The position numbers and the translations under genes were made by a program. From positions 69,125,601 through 69,189,600 of the forward strand of contig NC_080428.1 of assembly GCF_029873635.1 (NCBI RefSeq): 64,000 nucleotides of DNA, given 5' to 3'. The stretch is from Malania oleifera. Taxonomy: Eukaryota; Streptophyta; Magnoliopsida; Santalales; Ximeniaceae. The notes below the pieces were generated by a model. The model had not been told where the DNA came from. It worked only from the letters and a program-made list of their open reading frames with translations, and searched no databases. Shown here one piece after another: positions 48,591 to 59,254 of this stretch (the first letter of the stretch is position 1; every line of letters begins with the position of its first letter).

Positions 48591-49654
48591 GATTAGGGCC
48601 AAAATTCTCTTAAAATCAAAAATCCCTTTTTAGCCTATACCACTCCCAAACACTCCAAAACTTCATTTTCCTTGATCTTTCAAGTGTTGTGAGTATATTT
48701 AGAGTGCTTGTGCTTAATCCTCATTAGCTCATACTCTTATTAGATTATATTGTTTGTTTGATTTTATTGAGAGTAGAAGCGTCAAGTTCTTCTACTAATT
48801 TAACTTGATAAATCTTGTGTGGGAAGACTTGGAAGGTTATAATTCTTGCATTGTTATTGCAAGACACCTAAGCCTATAATTTTTTGTGCGAAAAACCATT
48901 TTCAAAACTTGTATTCAAACACTCCTTATGCTTAGTACATTGAGAATATCTTGTTGATTTTGTTTGAATCAACTAGCTAGCATATTTGAAACCTTGATCT
49001 GATTTTGTGATATTCATATACTATATTTCAAATTTTTCTTTGATATACACTCTTGATCTAGATTGATTATCTATACTTATTTAAGTGTTTAGTACATATT
49101 AGAGCACCGAGCTTATAATTCATACATCATTGAGGTGCATTGATTATATTGTGCGTAGTGGTACATTTCAGCTTGTGTAAGAAGCATTTCCGTGTACATA
49201 AACTTTTAGACACATTTGTTGTATTCCAGGCACAGGCCTGAAGAGGGAGACTAGTCCTGTTGAATAGTCCTGAACTGGCTTAGACTCAGTTAGGAAAGTT
49301 AGGTGTGCAATCCTGGTAAGGCGTGTTGGTTGAGGTTAGCCCATTGAATTGACCTGATTGTAACCGTTGCCGCTCCACCTATTAAGTGAGCTTTAGTGGA
49401 ATTCTCAGGCTTGCGAGCTAGAGGTAAGGACGTAGGCACAGTTGGCCAAACCCTGATAACATATTTTGCATGTTCTTTACATTTCCGTAATTTATTCACT
49501 ACACGTGTATGTTTTATCGTGAATGATTGGGTTTATTTTTTGCATAGACAGACCTTAGGTTGCGTAATACTGTTGATCTAGATTAACTTAGGAAAAAGTT
49601 TTTAAATACCCAATTCACCCCCCCCCCCCTATTGGGAATACACCAAAGCTAACA
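48591..49654 (-). repeat. X': inverted partner of X
   Basis: The reverse complement matches X in order: GAATACACCAAAGCTAACA at its outer end equals the start of X, then a run of C (49618-49629), CCTCTTCAGGCC-, GAGCACCGAGCTTATAA- and CATTGAGGTGCATTGATTAT-type phrases. Its inner end adjoins the G3 LTR. Boundaries are approximate. Confidence 0.65.
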
Positions 49655-49676
49655 CTTAGAGTCACCTTCTCCACCT

Positions 49677-51437
49677 TTGGCACATGATGAAAATATGGAA
49701 GAAGTTCTTCCACCTCTTGAAGATGTTGGAAATGATAAAATTCCTAGTGATGTTGAAGATGAAAATGAAGGGAAGCAACAAGTTCAAGAGCAAGCACCAT
49801 TGAGAAGATCTTCAAGAAAGCCAAGACCTTCAACTAAATATCCATCAAGTGACTATGTTACTCTAACAGATCAAGGAAAGCCCGAAAGCTATCAAGAAGC
49901 CATGAACCATGAAAATAAAGTTGAATGGATGGAGGCTATGCAAGAAGAAATGAAGTCCATGGTTGACAATCACACTTACTATTTGGTTAAACTTCCTCCT
50001 GTAAAGAAAGCTTTGAAAAAGAAATGGGTGTTTAGGTTGAAAAATGATGGAAAGAATCTTCGGTACAAGGTTAGGCTTGTGGTAAAAGATTTTGGTTAGA
50101 AAAAGGGAATTGACTTTGATGACATATTCTCATCGGTTGTGAAGATGTCATCTATTTGTATTGTTCCTGACATGGCAACATACTTGAATATAGAAGTTGA
50201 GAAATTAGATGTGAAAACTGCTTTCTTACATAGTGACTTGGAAAATTAAATTTACATGGAACAACTGGAAAACTTCAAATAAAAAGGGAAAGAGAATTTA
50301 ATGTGCAAATTAAAGAAAAGTTTGTATGGGTTGAAGCCAACACCACGGAGATGGTACAAGAAATTTGATTCTTTTATGATTGATCATGGTTACTCAAAAA
50401 TCTCTTCAAATGATTGTGTGTTAGTGAAAAAATTTTCGGATGGTACTTATATTATTCTCTTACTCTATGTTGATGATATGCTCATTGTAGGACAGGATTT
50501 CTCTGAAATTGACCAGTTGAAGTTGGAGTTGAGCAAGTCTTTTGCTATGAAAGACTTGGGACCGGCAAAGCAAATTCTTGGCATGAGGATTGTCCGTGAT
50601 CGTGAAAAAGGGCAAATTTGTATGTCTCAATAAAGTTACATTGAAAAAGTGCTTGAGAGGTTCAATATGGATAAAGCAAAACTCATTGGTTGGCCACTTG
50701 CTAGTCACTTCAAGCTTAGTACAAAACAAAGTCCTATGAGTGAGAAAGACAAGGAAGAGATGAAGAAAATTCCTTATGCTTTGGCCATTGGTTCATTAAT
50801 GTATGCGATGGTTTGCACAAGACCGGATTTAGCTCACGTTGTTGGAGTTGTTAGTTGGTTTCTCTCTGATCCAGGAAAGGAGCATTGGTTAGCGGTAAAA
50901 TGAATTCTCCAATACCTTAGAGGCACTTCAAAGGTGTGTTTGTATTTTGGAAATGATAAATCTATGCTCCCTGGATTCACGGATACCACCATGGTTGGTG
51001 ATGTTGATTTTAGAAAATCCACTTCGGGTTATTTGATGACTTTTGCAGGGGGAGCTGTGGCATGACAATCTAAATTACAGAAATGCGTTGCTCTATCTAC
51101 TACGGAAGCTAAGTTTATTGCTATTACGGAAGCTTGCAAAGAATTGCTTTGGTTCAAGAGATTCTTGAAAGAGTTGGGGATGGAATAGGAAAGGTGTGTT
51201 CTTTATTGCGATAGCCAAACCGCAATTCATTTGAGTAAGAATTTTATCTTCCATTCAAAGTCAAAATATATTGATGTTAGATATCATTGGATTCGGGATG
51301 CATTGGATAAGAAATTGTTGGAACTTGAAAAAATTCACACCGATGACAATGGTTCAGATATGATGATGAAAGCATTGTCTAGGGACAAGCATATGAAGTG
51401 TAGAGTTTTGGCCGAATTGGTAGAGTCGTCCCTATAA
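49677..51437 (+). pseudogene. T: copia RT and RNase H (near-complete but with stops)
   Basis: The frame reads MAHDENMEEVLPPLEDVG, LRRSSRKPRPSTKYPSSDYV, MEAMQEEMKSMVDNHTYYLVKLP, KKKWVFRLKNDGKNLRYKVRLVVKDFG, CKLKKSLYGLKPTPRRWYKKFDSFM and the intact catalytic box LLYVDDMLIVG. It continues MKDLGPAKQILGMRI, PYALAIGSLMYAMVCTRPDLAH, STTEAKFIAITEACKELLWFKRFLKELG and ALSRDKHMKCRVLAELVESSL. About seven stops interrupt it. It belongs to the Tnt1/Tork side of Ty1/copia. Gag, protease and integrase are missing, because the X' end lies directly upstream. Confidence 0.9.
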
Positions 51438-51454
51438 GTCGGGAGGGAGAGATT

Positions 51455-52143
51455 TGTTGGGTTTCCCTCCTTGTGGGGCCTAATGCCTTGAAAAGGCTCC
51501 TTTCTTTAATGTTTTGTTGGAGCATGTTATATTGGAAACCCAATATCAAAAGCCATGTGCAGTAGCCTATTCTAGAACTCTAAATAAAGGAACCACGCAC
51601 AATAGCAGCTAAGTGTCTCTTCATTTTTCATTCCCTTTTTTCTACAACGGCTCCTCCATTCGATTTTTCTACTTAGAGTAGCAAGTTGCTCCTTAGTTTT
51701 TTTCTCCATTATGTTCCACTCACATCTGCAGCTTCCTCATGCCTGCAGCCAGCACCAGCGCCAGTCGTCTTCTTCGCTGCAGCTAGCTACTACTGCTTCT
51801 TCTTCATGTGTCTATGACTGTATATTATTAACAACATATTGGGATATTCTGATTGTACTCTAGTTGGTTCTTTTTTGGGAATTTAATTCACAACATTGGT
51901 AAGGCCTTTTCATCTTGCTGCATTTTGTTATATACCTTTGTGTATTTGTAAGGCTTATGCCTTTTGTATCCACTTTGTACAACATTTTGGTGATAGTGGA
52001 TTTGGACTGCCGTGCCCTATGGATGTACCTCAACATTTGAGGGAACCACGTTAAATTTCTTTTATCTCATTTTATTTTATTATTTGCATTATGCCATTGA
52101 TTTACTTGTGGGAATTAGTTCATATATAATATTTTTCCCAATA
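51455..52143 (+). repeat. T 3' LTR
   Basis: It follows the purine tract GTCGGGAGGGAGAGA. It starts TGTTGGGTTTCCCTCC and ends about TTTTTCCCAATA, a mutated ...CAACA. The next bases return to copia H coding sequence (HQMDVKLAFLNGYLEEE). Confidence 0.75.
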
Positions 52144-52445
52144 GGTTATACACCAAATGGATGTTAAGTTGGCCTTTTTGAATGGATACTTGGAGGAAGA
52201 AATCTTTGTGGACAACCAAGCTGCAATTTCAAATGCTAATAATCCACTGTTCCATGGCAAAACAAAACACTTCAAAATAATATTTTATCTTCTAAGAGAG
52301 GTAAAAATGGAAGGAGAAGTACAACTGATCTACTGCAAAACAGGAAAATTAAAGTGTTGATATCCTAACAAAGGCACTTCCGAAGATTAGATATGAATTC
52401 TTAAGGCAAAAGATTGATGTATGCAGCTCCAGAGTCAAGGAGGAG
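52144..52445 (+). pseudogene. H pol remnant (RT start joined to RNase H end)
   Basis: HQMDVKLAFLNGYLEEEIF of RT is joined directly to VDNQAAISNANNPLFHGKTKHFKI of RNase H, so most of RT is deleted. It ends at LKC with a stop, then the 3' untranslated part and purine tract of H. Confidence 0.83.
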
Positions 52446-52728
52446 TGTTGACTAGTGTGACTCATGAAGCTGAATCAGTTTTATTTGTTGCTATTCTTTA
52501 GGAGCTAGATCAGTTTTATTTGTTAGGATTATAACCATTTCTTCACGCTGATTTTTAGGCACTTAGCTGTTATGCTCAACAAGTAGCATATTTTTCTACA
52601 ATTCAGTTTTCATTATTCTATATGAATAGATAGCATGTTGCTCAATAAAAAAATTAGCCTTCTGCAGTTTCTAAATTAGCTTCTCTCATTATCCTTAGTC
52701 TTTGGTTTTTTTAAAAAAATTTCCAACA
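52446..52728 (+). repeat. H 3' LTR
   Basis: 283 bp, ending TTTCCAACA and followed by the AACAT target duplication. The 71-bp difference from the 5' LTR equals two repeat units. Confidence 0.92.
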
Positions 52729-54090
52729 AACATATTTTTTGAGTTAAATAAAATCATGGAGATGTTCATACCCTTATTTTCAGTAAAAATATATTTTTCC
52801 GGTCAGTTGATTATATTATGAATTATCACTCAAATCGTGTGGCATGAGAATGATTATTTTTACTGCATAAATAAACATATTGGAATACTTTTTTTTTATG
52901 GTATGGTGAAAGTTGTGGTTTTATATTGATCTTTGGAAATGTTGAGAATATTGTGGAGTTATGAAATAATGGTTTGATACCGAGTTATGAAATGACGGTT
53001 CGATACCAATTTGTGAATGATTGGAAAATTGTGGAAATACTGATGCGTTTTATATGCTGAGAATATGAAATTGTTTTACTTTTTTAATATATAAATTCCA
53101 TTATATGGTTTAAGAACCCTAATGAGCCAGATATGTGAGAGTTTGGTACCGTATCTAGTGGAAATTGTCAGTGCAGCCACACTATATTGAGAGTGTTGGT
53201 AATTGGATATTAGATTTGGCCAGAGAAGGGTTGTGTACCCCCTAGAGTCCAGATCATACTGGGTAGGAAAATCAGACTTATAGACGAGTATATTAATTGA
53301 GCTTGGTGGTAGGCTAACTAAGGTTAAGTCCAGTCTTCAGACCGCATAACCCGATCATGGGGGTTATACATGATGTTAGTCCAGTTAGGGAGGTTCTTCT
53401 ATGCATATATGTTGATTTATGTAAAAAAGGCTATTTATTGAGCCGGTTTATATTTTGAGAAGAAAAGTGTGTATTTTCAAATATATAGGTGTGAGTAAAA
53501 TTTTATATGCTATCTCATTTAAAGTAATTAATTAATGGATGTATTTTTTTTACACTAAAACTTATGTTAGCCACACAGTGATAATAATCTATTTCGTCTT
53601 ACTGAGAAGTGTCTCCCCTCCTAATAATTTTATCACATTTTAGGAAATACAAGGAGCCGAGCTTAGCATGCTACGGGGCTGGGATTAGAATTTAGAGTTC
53701 ATAGTAAGTGCTTGCGAGATACTAGTTGTATTATGTTTTTGTCTATTTTGGAATGTAATATGAATGCTTGGAGGTACATGTGTAATTATGATGGTATTAG
53801 AACTCTGGTGCAGTTTTTGAGGTTTGATGTGTTTTCGCTGCATGTTTTAAATTAATTTATGGAGTGGTGTACCCGGGATCCCCTGTTGGGTTCGGGTCAC
53901 TACAATTATGGTATCAGAGCTATATGTATGGAGAATAAAACTCCAGGCCCCACCGGATTCAGGGCACTACACAATATCTTTTCACATCTCAATCCCTCTC
54001 AATTTAAAAAGGTATTACTAGTATGCTATTACATTGTAAGCTAATAATGAATTTGATTCAAAATTTTCAAATAAGTAAAATGTAATAAGT

Positions 54091-54200
54091 AAGATGAATA
54101 AACTTTTACTCATAGAAAAAAAAAAAAGGAAGGTAGAGAACAATAAGATGAATAAACTTTTACTCATAGAAAAAAAAAAAAAAAGGAAGGTAGAGAACAA
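54091..54200. repeat. Two-copy tandem repeat, about 55 bp
   Basis: Each unit reads AAGATGAATAAACTTTTACT, CATAG, a poly(A) run and GGAAGGTAGAGAACAA. The A runs differ in length. Confidence 0.9.
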
Positions 54201-54820
54201 TGTGAAACCTTTTTTTTTTTGACAGATTGAGATCATATATCGTGTCTGGTCACACCATGGGAAGTAGTCTATCTTCTAGAAGTCATAGCGCCTTCTCGAC
54301 TTAGGATTTTAACCTGAGACCTCCAACAGAAATGTCTTTACCCAAGAATAATAATAAACTTAACCTACACTCATAGAACAATATATGAAGAATACTTATA
54401 TTTTCAATACAATAATGTACTAAAAAATATGAACTGAATTATATCATATACATCCTAAAACTTTTAATTAACCATCATAAATAATAGAAACAGACAATGC
54501 AACAATATTATTACTTTTTATTTTTAATATTACAATAATTTGTTATTATGAATATATTATAACAATAATAAGATAACAAACTGACAATCATATATAATTG
54601 GCCAAAATAGTAAAAATATTTTAGTCCCAAGAATATAATATCCATGGCCATCAAGCATGGGAATTGAATTCATGTTTTGTAGAGATGTGAGACACATGAT
54701 AAACAGGTCAAACTATTAGTCATCTAGATCAAGTTAGACTATTAACATGAGTGAGACTCACATGCCATGCATCTTGCATGTCGCATGCGGGACACATGAG
54801 TATATAGAGAGATTAGTTTC
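54201..54820. other. AT-rich intergenic DNA
   Basis: No gene recognised. A stretch at about 54225-54350 of higher GC looks like a decayed repeat fragment but I cannot name it. Confidence 0.5.
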
Positions 54821-54825
54821 TTGTA

Positions 54826-55320
54826 TAATCACTCAATAACAATAATAACAACAAAATCAAGCCTTAATCTCACAAAATGGGATCGGTTATATGAATTTTT
54901 TTTCGCCAATTTATGCGATCATGAACAATTTCTTTTGATAGATTCAAGAATATTAAATCCTTACTCACTATCTCCTCCCAAGTTATTTTATGTCTACCCC
55001 GACCTCTACCCCTTGTATTGCCTCTCACAGTAACTAAGTCACTTTTCCTCACATGTGCACTATAAGGCCTACGTTGCAAGTGTTCATACCATCTGAGTCG
55101 TCTCTTCCTTATCTTATCTTTTATAGGAGTTACACCTAACTTACCACGAATATGTTCATTCCTTAATTTATCTTTCAATGTTATATCACTCATCCATTTA
55201 AACATCCTCATCTCGACAACTTTTACTTTTTGGATATTATGTTTTTTCGTCGCCCAACATTCTAATCTATATAACATGGCTAGTCTTATAATTCTCTTAT
55301 AAAATTTCCCTTTGTATGAT
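54826..55320 (-). pseudogene. RTE-type LINE, C-terminal RT fragment and 3' tail
   Basis: On the minus strand, GKFYKRIIRLAMLYRLECW leads into KVVEMRMFKWMSDITLKDKLRNEHIRGKLGV, KIRKRRLRWYEHLQRRP, GRGRGRHKITWEEIV. This is the very widespread C-terminal region of plant RTE/LINE reverse transcriptases. The 3' end (complement of about 54826-54880) reads GGGATTAAGGCTT-like text, then TTGTTGTTATTATTG, the usual short-repeat tail of these elements. It is 5'-truncated. The 135-codon frame is open but is not a host gene. Confidence 0.88.
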
Positions 55321-56210
55321 CTCTCAATATCTTGTAAGAATCATTCATTTTTAAAATATGTGGGTAGATATAATGAGATGCTATGAGTATCTCACTTCAA
55401 TGCATAGAAATATATATAAAAAAGCTATCAAATATGAATGACAAAACGGGTCAATGTCACTACCCATTATCTACTTATTTATATTTAAGTTGAATTGAAG
55501 ATGGGTGATCGATTTATAAACAGGTCAACTCAAACTCAATTTAATTAATTAACAAAGTAGACCAGATTGAATCTAGTGGTCACCTTTTCACTTTTAAAAA
55601 AACTATTAATCTGCATAAATGCAATATTTGACTTATGTATACTATATGGTATATGCGCTGAAAAAGGAATGAAGATGGAGATATAAATTATTCCATCACA
55701 GTTCACGAACTATAAAAATTAAAAATTTAGGACATGGAAGTGTGTAGCCGCCTCAGCGCAGCGTGTCTGGGGGTCTGGCAAGTGCTAATGGGGAAGGCGG
55801 TGAGTCTTCTTCCGAATCCCAGGCGCCCGCTAGCTCGCAGGTAAACATTAATGTCAAAAAAAGCTAATAAATGAAAAATCTCATTTGTTTTTTCTACTTA
55901 CTAGCTGTCGCTGGTACTGCTTGTATTAATTAGTAATTTAATATATACTAGTATATGGTAAATACAGGAACGCCAGTAGCATTAATTGATGGATCAGCAG
56001 GAATCTCGGCAGGAAAAAAGTTCAAACGTATATCCCAATTGTCACCTGCCGACATCTATCGATCGATCTATCTTCACTAGTATTATATTTTTATATAGTA
56101 TTGTATACTACAATATCCCATAACCCCTCACCTACAAAGAGATTTTGAAGTTCTTAAAAAAGAAGGAAAGAGAGAAAATACTCGCTCACAAAACTACAAA
56201 CCAGAAACCC
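55321..56210. other. Intergenic DNA with a GC-rich patch at 55741-55842
   Basis: The sequence is AT-rich apart from the patch, which reads CCGCCTCAGCGCAGCG, CAGGCGCCCGCTAGC and so on, and is followed by an A-rich tail at about 55855-55862. I see no open frame in the patch. It may be a SINE or another short retroposed sequence. Confidence 0.4.
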
Positions 56211-56213
56211 ATT

Positions 56214-56471
56214 TTATATTCCCACCAGCAGGCAAGGGTTAAATATCCCCAGCGAGGCGGACGATAGAATTGGCGTCGTCTGAGAGAGAGAGAGAGGAAT
56301 ATTTGGGAATTGAAGTTGGGGAACAGTGAGATTCTGACTCATTAATTCATATCGAGGTAGCCAGGAAGAGTAGTTTGCTGACCGCAACAGTAGTTGCTGC
56401 TGCTGCTGCTGATGGAAACTCCTCCTCACATGGTGAGCGAGTGAGTGAGTGTGAGTGAGTGAGTTTACTCT
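56214..56471 (-). other. Possible orphan exon with a Gln run, minus strand
   Basis: A minus-strand frame (start 56429) reads MRRSFHQQQQQQLLLRSANYSSWLPRYELMSQNL and runs 71 codons. The GCT repeat gives the Gln run. A TGAG/CTCA tetranucleotide repeat lies just upstream (56430-56464). No family is recognised, and no continuation is seen on the minus strand before the LINE at 55320. It may be a 5' exon, a leader, or chance. Confidence 0.25.
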
Positions 56472-58499
56472 CCGTGTCGTGTTCTACAGGCTAAAATACT
56501 GAATAATAATTATAAAATAAAAAATAATAAAAAAATGGTTACCTTGGAATCAGCCCGATTTAATGCAGGCATTACGAGACGCCTCGTGCAAGTGTTCCCA
56601 CTTTCCATATTTATGTTCTTTTTTCTATTTTTGGGAAATTAATTGATTCAAGTTTTTGATTGTTTTTTTGTTTTTGTAGAATTTATCTTCATAGATGGGC
56701 AAAAAAATTAAAATACAGCTAATATGTGCTAACTTTTGGTGAGTTTGATTATGTATTTAATTATAATTAGATGGTAGCAGAAACTCTTGTCCGTATATTT
56801 ATGACTGTATTGTAGTTTGTTTTGTGATTAGTTGTGGGTAAAGAATAAAAGGTATTATTTCCTTTGAGATTTGGAAAAAAGATAGAAATATTAGAACGCA
56901 GCTGATCTGTACTAACTTTTGTATGTGTATTTAGGTGTTGTAGTTTGTTTTTGTGATTAGTTGTGGGTAAAGAGTAAAAACACTACCTTTTTTGAGATTT
57001 GAGAAAAAGATAGAAATTTTTTTTGAGATTTTCAAATAATTTCATTGACCTCTCCTCAAGTTTAAAAAATATCATAAATCACTTCTAAAGTTTGCCAAAA
57101 AACACAATTTTTTTCCTCAAAAGACCTGATCTTATATATATATATAATACTAGAGGAGTTTTGCATCTTTTTGACATGCATCAAGGGAGGTTTGTGGAGT
57201 TCTTGAAATCTCAGAGGAAGTTCTTGAAATTTTTGAAAATTCAAGAAATGTTAGTGTCTTTTTATTAAATTTTAGGAAATGTCAATATCTTTTACCTTAA
57301 ATTTTATGAATTATTACTAAAATATAGCAAGATCAATCACCATTATAAGGAAGAAAAAATGCTTATCCTCACTAGTCACTCAGTATGATGTTGTCTTGCA
57401 GTCTTACATATTTATGAATTTATTAATTACTATTTTTTCACCAATTGTATGAGGATTAGGGATTAGGGTTTTGTATGAATTGACATGTTTTTCTTTTATG
57501 AATTTTCTTACTTTTTATAACCTGAGGACTCTACCCACCATTACGGCACTTTGGATACTACGGAGCGGCACCAAACCTGGAGGGTGAAAACCACCCACCC
57601 ATCGATGCACCCCTATAAAAGTCATTTACTAACATGCTTAATTGGAGAGAATCACATCAATCACTAGATACGATCATTACACATTTTATAACATTTAAAC
57701 AATTTAGAAATTTTAGAACATAATATATTTCAAATTAAAATTTAGCGACTGATTTGAAACTAACACTAAAATTTAGGGACTATTTATAAAATTTACCCTT
57801 GCTATTGTTATAGCATTTAATAATCACTATAAATTATAGATTGTAATGGCTACTACAAATACTTTGATTAAATAATTTTATTTAATGTTTACTCTTTTAC
57901 ATAGTACGGAATCCTTGCTTAGCTTATACCCACTAGGTCAGTAATATGAAGACATGATGCACGTATAAACCCAATAAAAAAGATCCGCTAGTACGGCCCG
58001 TACAATTATATTTCAAATATTACATTAAATAATTTTTTAAATTCATTGGGAAGAGTGAACCTAGCTAGCATCGTATCTATAGTACTATAAGTGGTCAACA
58101 ATACAACCATGCATCCACTCAATGGTGGCTATGTTGCAACTTCCGATTGTGTAAATAAAATGTGAAGAATATTTATGTTGACTCCCAAGTTAATACAAGA
58201 GAATTAAAAGAAGCTAGATTTTCAAAGAATTTGTGATATATATAGCTCTTAGGTAAATGTTTAATCACATATTCTTGTCGGTGGCCTCAAATTCAAACTT
58301 TCAAATAAAGTGAAGCAGAACTTAAAGTGGAGATGAATTGTCAATTTTATTTCGATCTCCAATCTGCAAAAATTTTAATAATCCCCACGAGAGATGCTCG
58401 TGTGCGTATTAGTCATAGTTTGTAATATAAAAAATTATATAATTATATAATACATGGGTATAATAATTTATGTATTTGCATACTTGTAGTTTTGTAGTA
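56472..58499. other. AT-rich intergenic DNA upstream of the PRE gene
   Basis: It contains an inexact repeat of TAGTTGTGGGTAAAGARTAAAA (about 56829-56850 and 56959-56982). No gene found. Confidence 0.5.
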
Positions 58500-58836
58500 T
58501 TGGATGTGTGGTTAGTATTTTAAAGGGAGATAGAAAAAGAATAAGAAATTTTTTTTGATGGGGGAGGGGGTGCTGTAGTAGGATGAAAACAAGAAGGGGA
58601 ACACATGGCCTTGCGTGCTGAGACTGACACAGAAGAGGCCCGCATCGTGGGCTGATCAACAGGCACATTTCCATTTAACCCACTTGGAGATCTTAACCCC
58701 CCTCCTGGGGGGCACGCTCGGGACAGTATGGCCTCTCTCTCTCTCTCTCTCCTCTTTACCCTCTCTCACTCTCTCCAAAATCTTATTTAAAAACAGACCT
58801 AGCCCACCGCTTTCCATGCACTCCTATGGTTTTCTT

Positions 58837-58885
<49 letters not shown>

Positions 58886-59254
58886 CATTTCTTTATAATA
58901 GGTTCGTGGCTTCCTCATCTCTGTGTCCATAACTTGTCTCAAAACACAATCACCTCTCTCACTTTCTCTCCTATTTAAGGTTGATCACACAGCAACCTAG
59001 CTAGCTACTTACCGCATTCCTCCTTCCATACCAGCCCCCATATTTATCCACACATCCGCCCTCGTACAACTCTTATATATAAACATAGTTTAATTTCTGA
59101 CAAACCCCATCTCTCCACTTAGCTCCCGCTGAATCAATTCCTTCTTCCCATTTTGTCTCCCTGGGCAAGCTAGCTAGCTAGCTTCTTAACCACTGCAATC
59201 TCCTCTTGCATATTTTTTCTTTCTTCGAGATAACTAGCTAGCTAGAAATTAAAA
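58500..59254 (+). promoter_or_regulatory. Probable promoter and 5' leader of the PRE gene
   Basis: TATA-like strings occur at 58972-58980 (TATTTAAGG) and 59074-59083 (TATATATAAA), the latter about 170 bp before the ATG. Long CT-repeat tracts at about 58735-58753 and 58838-58882 resemble the pyrimidine-rich patches of plant core promoters. Two TGTCTC strings (58935-58940 and 59154-59159) match the auxin-response element, and an E-box CACATG lies near 58602. PRE genes are known to respond to auxin, brassinosteroid and gibberellin, so the TGTCTC sites are plausible but unproven. The transcription start cannot be fixed from sequence. Runs of CTAGC just before the ATG form short self-complementary stretches. 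Confidence 0.55.

Larger units (their letters stand above)
41351..52728 (+). mobile_element. H: Ty1/copia retrotransposon inserted in the G2 3' LTR
   Basis: The LTRs are 41351-41704 and 52446-52728, both starting TGTTGACTAGTGTGACTCATG and ending CCAACA or CTAACA. The primer-binding site ATTGGTATCAGAGC lies at 41706-41719. Identical AACAT pentamers flank it (41346-41350 and 52729-52733). H itself keeps only gag (41777 to about 42790) and a short RT/RNase H tail (52144-52445). About 9.35 kb between them (42791-52143) is made of other retroelements. The PPT-like AGTCAAGGAGGAG precedes the 3' LTR. Confidence 0.9.
30620..53971 (+). mobile_element. G2: Ty3/gypsy LTR retrotransposon with two large nested insertions
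   Basis: The 5' LTR is about 30620-32433, gag to RT run 32434-34844, element D is 34845-38831, the rest of pol is 38832-40660, and the 3' LTR is 40799-41350 plus 52734-53971 with copia H between. The 3' LTR starts TGTAGTAATCCC after the purine tract AGGAGGGGAGGAT. The first part of the 5' LTR merges with a LINE tail, so its exact start is unclear. Removing D and H leaves about 8 kb. Gag and pol resemble G1 but have many stops. The integrase C-terminus and chromodomain are deleted after the GSWI motif (about 40655). Confidence 0.88.
40799..53971 (+). repeat. G2 3' LTR, split by copia H
   Basis: The left part is 40799-41350, beginning TGTAGTAATCCC. The right part is 52734-53971, ending GGGCACTACA. 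It matches the 5' LTR, for example CCTTAGGATGCTTC with a CT repeat (about 41025-41065) and GAGAAGTGTCTCCCCTCC. The break falls at AACAT, present on both sides of H. Confidence 0.88.

Noticed and set aside
54870-55277. Open 135-codon minus-strand frame that could be taken for a host gene
   Set aside because: The motifs (LYRLECWATKK, RLRWYEHLQRRP, GRGRGRHKITWEE) are the C-terminal RT region of RTE-type LINEs, with the typical 3' tail beside it.
58615-58932. 105-codon plus-strand frame upstream of the PRE gene
   Set aside because: Much of it is CT-repeat read as Leu-Ser, with no recognisable domain. It lies in the promoter and leader region.
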